Origin: Synechococcus sp. PL34863bin_39
Lineage (GTDB): Bacteria > Cyanobacteriota > Cyanobacteriia > PCC-6307 > Cyanobiaceae
Length of the DNA stretch: 7,038 bases
Direction: 5' to 3'
Assembly: GCA_011523155.1 (NCBI GenBank)
Contig: WTHL01000233.1
Span: 1-7,038, forward strand
Under the pieces are notes generated by a model. That model was given only the letters and a program-made list of their open reading frames with translations, was not told where the DNA came from and ran no database searches. Position 1 is the first letter of the stretch. Every line of letters starts with the position of its first letter. The position numbers and the translations under genes were made by a program. Shown here one piece after another: positions 4,618 to 7,038 of this stretch.

Positions 4618-7036
4618 GCGCGAGAACAGCAACGCAACGCCCACAGAGATCGGGGTGCTCACTGTGTTGGCCGATGTCTGTTTCGTAGTGCCAGCAGCGC
4701 TCACACTTCTGCCCACGTGATCGAGCCACCTCGATCACGGCACGATCCCCGTCGTCGCTGGCCAGCAGCTCCGCCCAGGGCTCGCCTCCCATCTGGAGCT
4801 GGGAGACCAGCAGCCAGTCGTGGAGTCCATCCACGTCGGGATGACCGGAGTCCTGAAGCCAGTCCACTGCTTTCTTCAGGTCGGGGTCGCGGATCTCGAT
4901 TCGAACGGCTGCCTCCAGTGAGGCCCCCAGTTCTCTCTTGCTGCGGCAATCCTCAAGAACCCGGTTCACGGCGCTGCGCAACTCACGCAGCTGCTGCATC
5001 GGAAGATTCAGACTCTCGTCGCGCCAGTTGTCCGGAATGGTGGGCCAGCCGCGCCGGAACACCGAAGTCTCCTCGACTGGATAAGGCAGGTTCTGCCAGA
5101 TGTCTTCCGCCATGTGGCTGAGCACGGGAGCGATCACCCCGGCGAGGCGTTCGATCACCATGGCCATCACCGTCTGGCAACTGCGCCGCCGCAGATCCCC
5201 GGGGGCACTCACATAGAGGCGATCCTTGGCGATGTCGAGATAGAAATTCGAGAGGTCGCTGACACAGAAGTTCTGCAGCAGCTGGAAGAATTTGAAGAAT
5301 TCGTAGGTCTCGAAGGCCTCTGAGATGTTGTCGAGGACCGTGGCTGTTCGCTGCAGCATCCAGCGGTCGAGTAAAGGCAGCTGCTCCACCGGTACCGAAT
5401 CGCGTGCCGGATCGAAGTCATGGAGATTGCCGAGGAGATAGCGGGCTGTGTTGCGCACCTTCCTGTACACGTCCGCCAGCTGGCGGAGAATTCCCGCCCC
5501 GATCGGAACGTCAGCGGAGTAATCCACCGAGCTCACCCACAGCCTGAGTACATCCGCGCCGTAGGGAGGCTCCTGCTTCTGGTTCTTGCCGCCCTCGATG
5601 ATGATCATCGGGTCGACGACATTGCCGAGGGATTTGCTCATCTTGCGTCCCTTCTCGTCGAGCGCGAAGCCGTGGGTCAGCACCGTTCGGTAGGGAGCCT
5701 GGCCATTGACGGCAACGGAGGTCAGCAAGGACGACTGGAACCAGCCGCGATGCTGGTCGGAGCCTTCCAGGTAGAGATCCGCCGGGTAACTGAGGCCCTC
5801 CCGCTGATTGGCGACGGCGGCCCAGCTCGAACCGGAGTCAAACCAGACATCCATCGTGTCGGTGCCCTTGCGCCACTGTGCGGCGTCGCCCTGGTGGCTT
5901 GGAGGGAGGAGCTCTGTTTCATCCTTCTCCCACCAGACATCCGCTCCGTGGGTGGCGATCAGATCACGGACGTGCGCGATCGAATCGGCGTTCAGCAGCA
6001 CATCACCGCTCGAGCGGTGATAAAAAACCGGGATCGGCACGCCCCAGGTGCGCTGTCTCGAGATGCACCAGTCGCCCCGCTCGGCCACCATCGCTTCGAT
6101 CCGGTTGCGGCCGGAGGCAGGCAGCCAGTTCACCGCATCGATGGCGCTGAGGGCCTCATCCCGGAATCCTTCAACGGAGGCGAACCACTGTTCGGTTGCC
6201 CTAAAAATCGTTGGCTTTTTGGTTCTCCAGTCGTAGGGGTAACGGTGTTCGTAGCTCTCCTGCTTCAGCAATGCCCCTGACTGTTCCAGGGCTTCGAGGA
6301 TGGCTGGGTTGGCATCCTTGAGCACATTGCGTCCCGCAAAAGGGCCTGCCTCCGCCGTCAGCGTGCCTGCCTCATCGACAGGGCACAGCACGGCAAGACC
6401 ATGCTTTCGTCCCGTGTTGAAGTCATCGACCCCATGGCCGGGCGCCGTATGCACCAAGCCTGTCCCCGACTCGGTGGTGATGTAGTCACCACCGACCACG
6501 ACAGGGCTTTCCCGCTCCAGCAGCGGGTGTCTGTAGCGCAGGCCTTCAAGCTGGCTGCCTTTGACGACAGCTTTGCGGCTGAGGCTGGTGCTGAATGTCG
6601 CAGCCAGGGAGTCCACCAGGTCTGCAGCCACGATCAGAAGACGCCCGGAGCCATCGGCCGCGATGGCGTAATCCAGTCGCCCGTTGACAGACACCGCCAG
6701 GTTGGCCGGCAAGGTCCAGGGGGTGGTGGTCCAGATCGCCACCTTCAGTGTCTCGGCGAGCTCCGGACCGTCGGCGGGAAGCTCAAGACCCTGCTCCTGG
6801 AGTTCTTCGCGCAGAGCTCCGGGCAATTCGGTGGCCGGAAACGCCACATACACGCTCGGGCTCGTATGCCCGTCGGGATATTCCAGCTCCGCCTCAGCCA
6901 GGGCGGTACGCGAACTGGGACTCCAGTGAACCGGCTTCAGTCCTCGGTAGATGTGGCCCTTCAGCGCCATGCTGCCGAAGACGTCGATCTGGGCTGCTTC
7001 GTACTCCTTCTGAAGGGTCAGATAGGGCTGCTCCCA
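4610..7036 (-). CDS. ileS: Isoleucyl-tRNA synthetase, C-terminal four-fifths (5' end outside window)
   Basis: The visible 808 codons belong to a class I aminoacyl-tRNA synthetase that charges tRNA-Ile in the cytosol. An internal Met codon at 6970 is not the start: the frame continues to the right edge with WEQPYLTLQKEYEAAQIDVFGS, typical IleRS sequence. The CP1 editing domain shows TTTPWTLPAN (visible residues 103-112) and HTAPGHGVDDF (196-206) with the editing aspartate. WCISRQRTWG is at 323-332 and the catalytic KMSKS at 465-469 (bases 5630-5644). The anticodon-binding region follows, and the C-terminus carries a four-cysteine zinc site (CERC at 778-781 and CGRC at 798-801), so it is the bacterial type with a C-terminal zinc finger. 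Against a usual length near 960, about 150-160 N-terminal residues, including the HIGH motif, lie outside. It converges on the small gene with no gap. Confidence 0.97.
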   Translation of the reverse strand, partial: WEQPYLTLQKEYEAAQIDVFGSMALKGHIYRGLKPVHWSPSSRTALAEAELEYPDGHTSPSVYVAFPATELPGALREELQEQGLELPADGPELAETLKVAIWTTTPWTLPANLAVSVNGRLDYAIAADGSGRLLIVAADLVDSLAATFSTSLSRKAVVKGSQLEGLRYRHPLLERESPVVVGGDYITTESGTGLVHTAPGHGVDDFNTGRKHGLAVLCPVDEAGTLTAEAGPFAGRNVLKDANPAILEALEQSGALLKQESYEHRYPYDWRTKKPTIFRATEQWFASVEGFRDEALSAIDAVNWLPASGRNRIEAMVAERGDWCISRQRTWGVPIPVFYHRSSGDVLLNADSIAHVRDLIATHGADVWWEKDETELLPPSHQGDAAQWRKGTDTMDVWFDSGSSWAAVANQREGLSYPADLYLEGSDQHRGWFQSSLLTSVAVNGQAPYRTVLTHGFALDEKGRKMSKSLGNVVDPMIIIEGGKNQKQEPPYGADVLRLWVSSVDYSADVPIGAGILRQLADVYRKVRNTARYLLGNLHDFDPARDSVPVEQLPLLDRWMLQRTATVLDNISEAFETYEFFKFFQLLQNFCVSDLSNFYLDIAKDRLYVSAPGDLRRRSCQTVMAMVIERLAGVIAPVLSHMAEDIWQNLPYPVEETSVFRRGWPTIPDNWRDESLNLPMQQLRELRSAVNRVLEDCRSKRELGASLEAAVRIEIRDPDLKKAVDWLQDSGHPDVDGLHDWLLVSQLQMGGEPWAELLASDDGDRAVIEVARSRGQKCERCWHYETDIGQHSEHPDLCGRCVAVLARR

Positions 7037-7038
7037 GT

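Noticed and set aside
5420..6280. A 286-codon open frame antisense to ileS
   Set aside because: It has the same codon-register geometry as the long frame opposite ictB, trmB and FIST. The opposite strand is clear IleRS, including KMSKS, so this is a shadow.
6968..6970. ATG at 6970 as the start of ileS
   Set aside because: The frame continues upstream to the window edge with typical IleRS sequence (WEQPYLTL, QIDVFGS), so this is an internal methionine and the gene is cut by the window edge.

Overview
The window looks like a dense chromosomal segment from a GC-rich picocyanobacterium, most likely marine Synechococcus or Cyanobium. The evidence is the high GC, a cyanobacterial-type IctB protein, a cyanobacterium-restricted DUF3177 membrane protein next to ileS, and a TrmB N-terminus (MRQHVNPLS) that I associate with that group. 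The species call is an inference from protein character, not a search result. About 99% of the bases are coding. I see no RNA gene, mobile element, CRISPR array or long repeat, and no stretch over 69 bases lies outside a gene.

Layout, left to right: (1) 1-289, minus, 5' part of a BadF/BadG-type sugar kinase that runs off the left edge; (2) 283-1602, minus, ictB; (3) 1615-2334, minus, trmB; (4) 2338-3627, minus, a FIST-domain protein; (5) 3628-3696, a 69-base divergent promoter region; (6) 3697-4308, plus, a DUF3177 membrane protein; (7) 4298-4609, plus, a small conserved-looking protein, possibly DUF7734; (8) 4610-7036, minus, the 3' four-fifths of ileS, which runs off the right edge.

The four minus-strand genes on the left read FIST - trmB - ictB - sugar kinase. 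Gaps are 3 and 12 bases, then a 7-base overlap, so they are probably one transcription unit started from the 69-base region. The two plus-strand genes form a second, divergent unit with an 11-base overlap and a strong Shine-Dalgarno sequence for the second gene. That unit meets ileS tail to tail with no base between the two stop codons, at a 16-base perfect palindrome.

Functionally, ileS and trmB are translation genes. FIST is a small-ligand sensor domain. IctB belongs to the O-antigen ligase-like (Wzy_C) superfamily and was once proposed to be a bicarbonate transporter. The kinase is of the N-acetylglucosamine kinase type. DUF3177 and the small protein have no known function. The content is mostly housekeeping. 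The points worth a second look are the ictB-kinase coupling, the in-frame stacking of FIST, trmB and ictB, the palindromic convergent junction, and the uncharacterised DUF3177-small protein pair. I found no convincing new multi-gene system.
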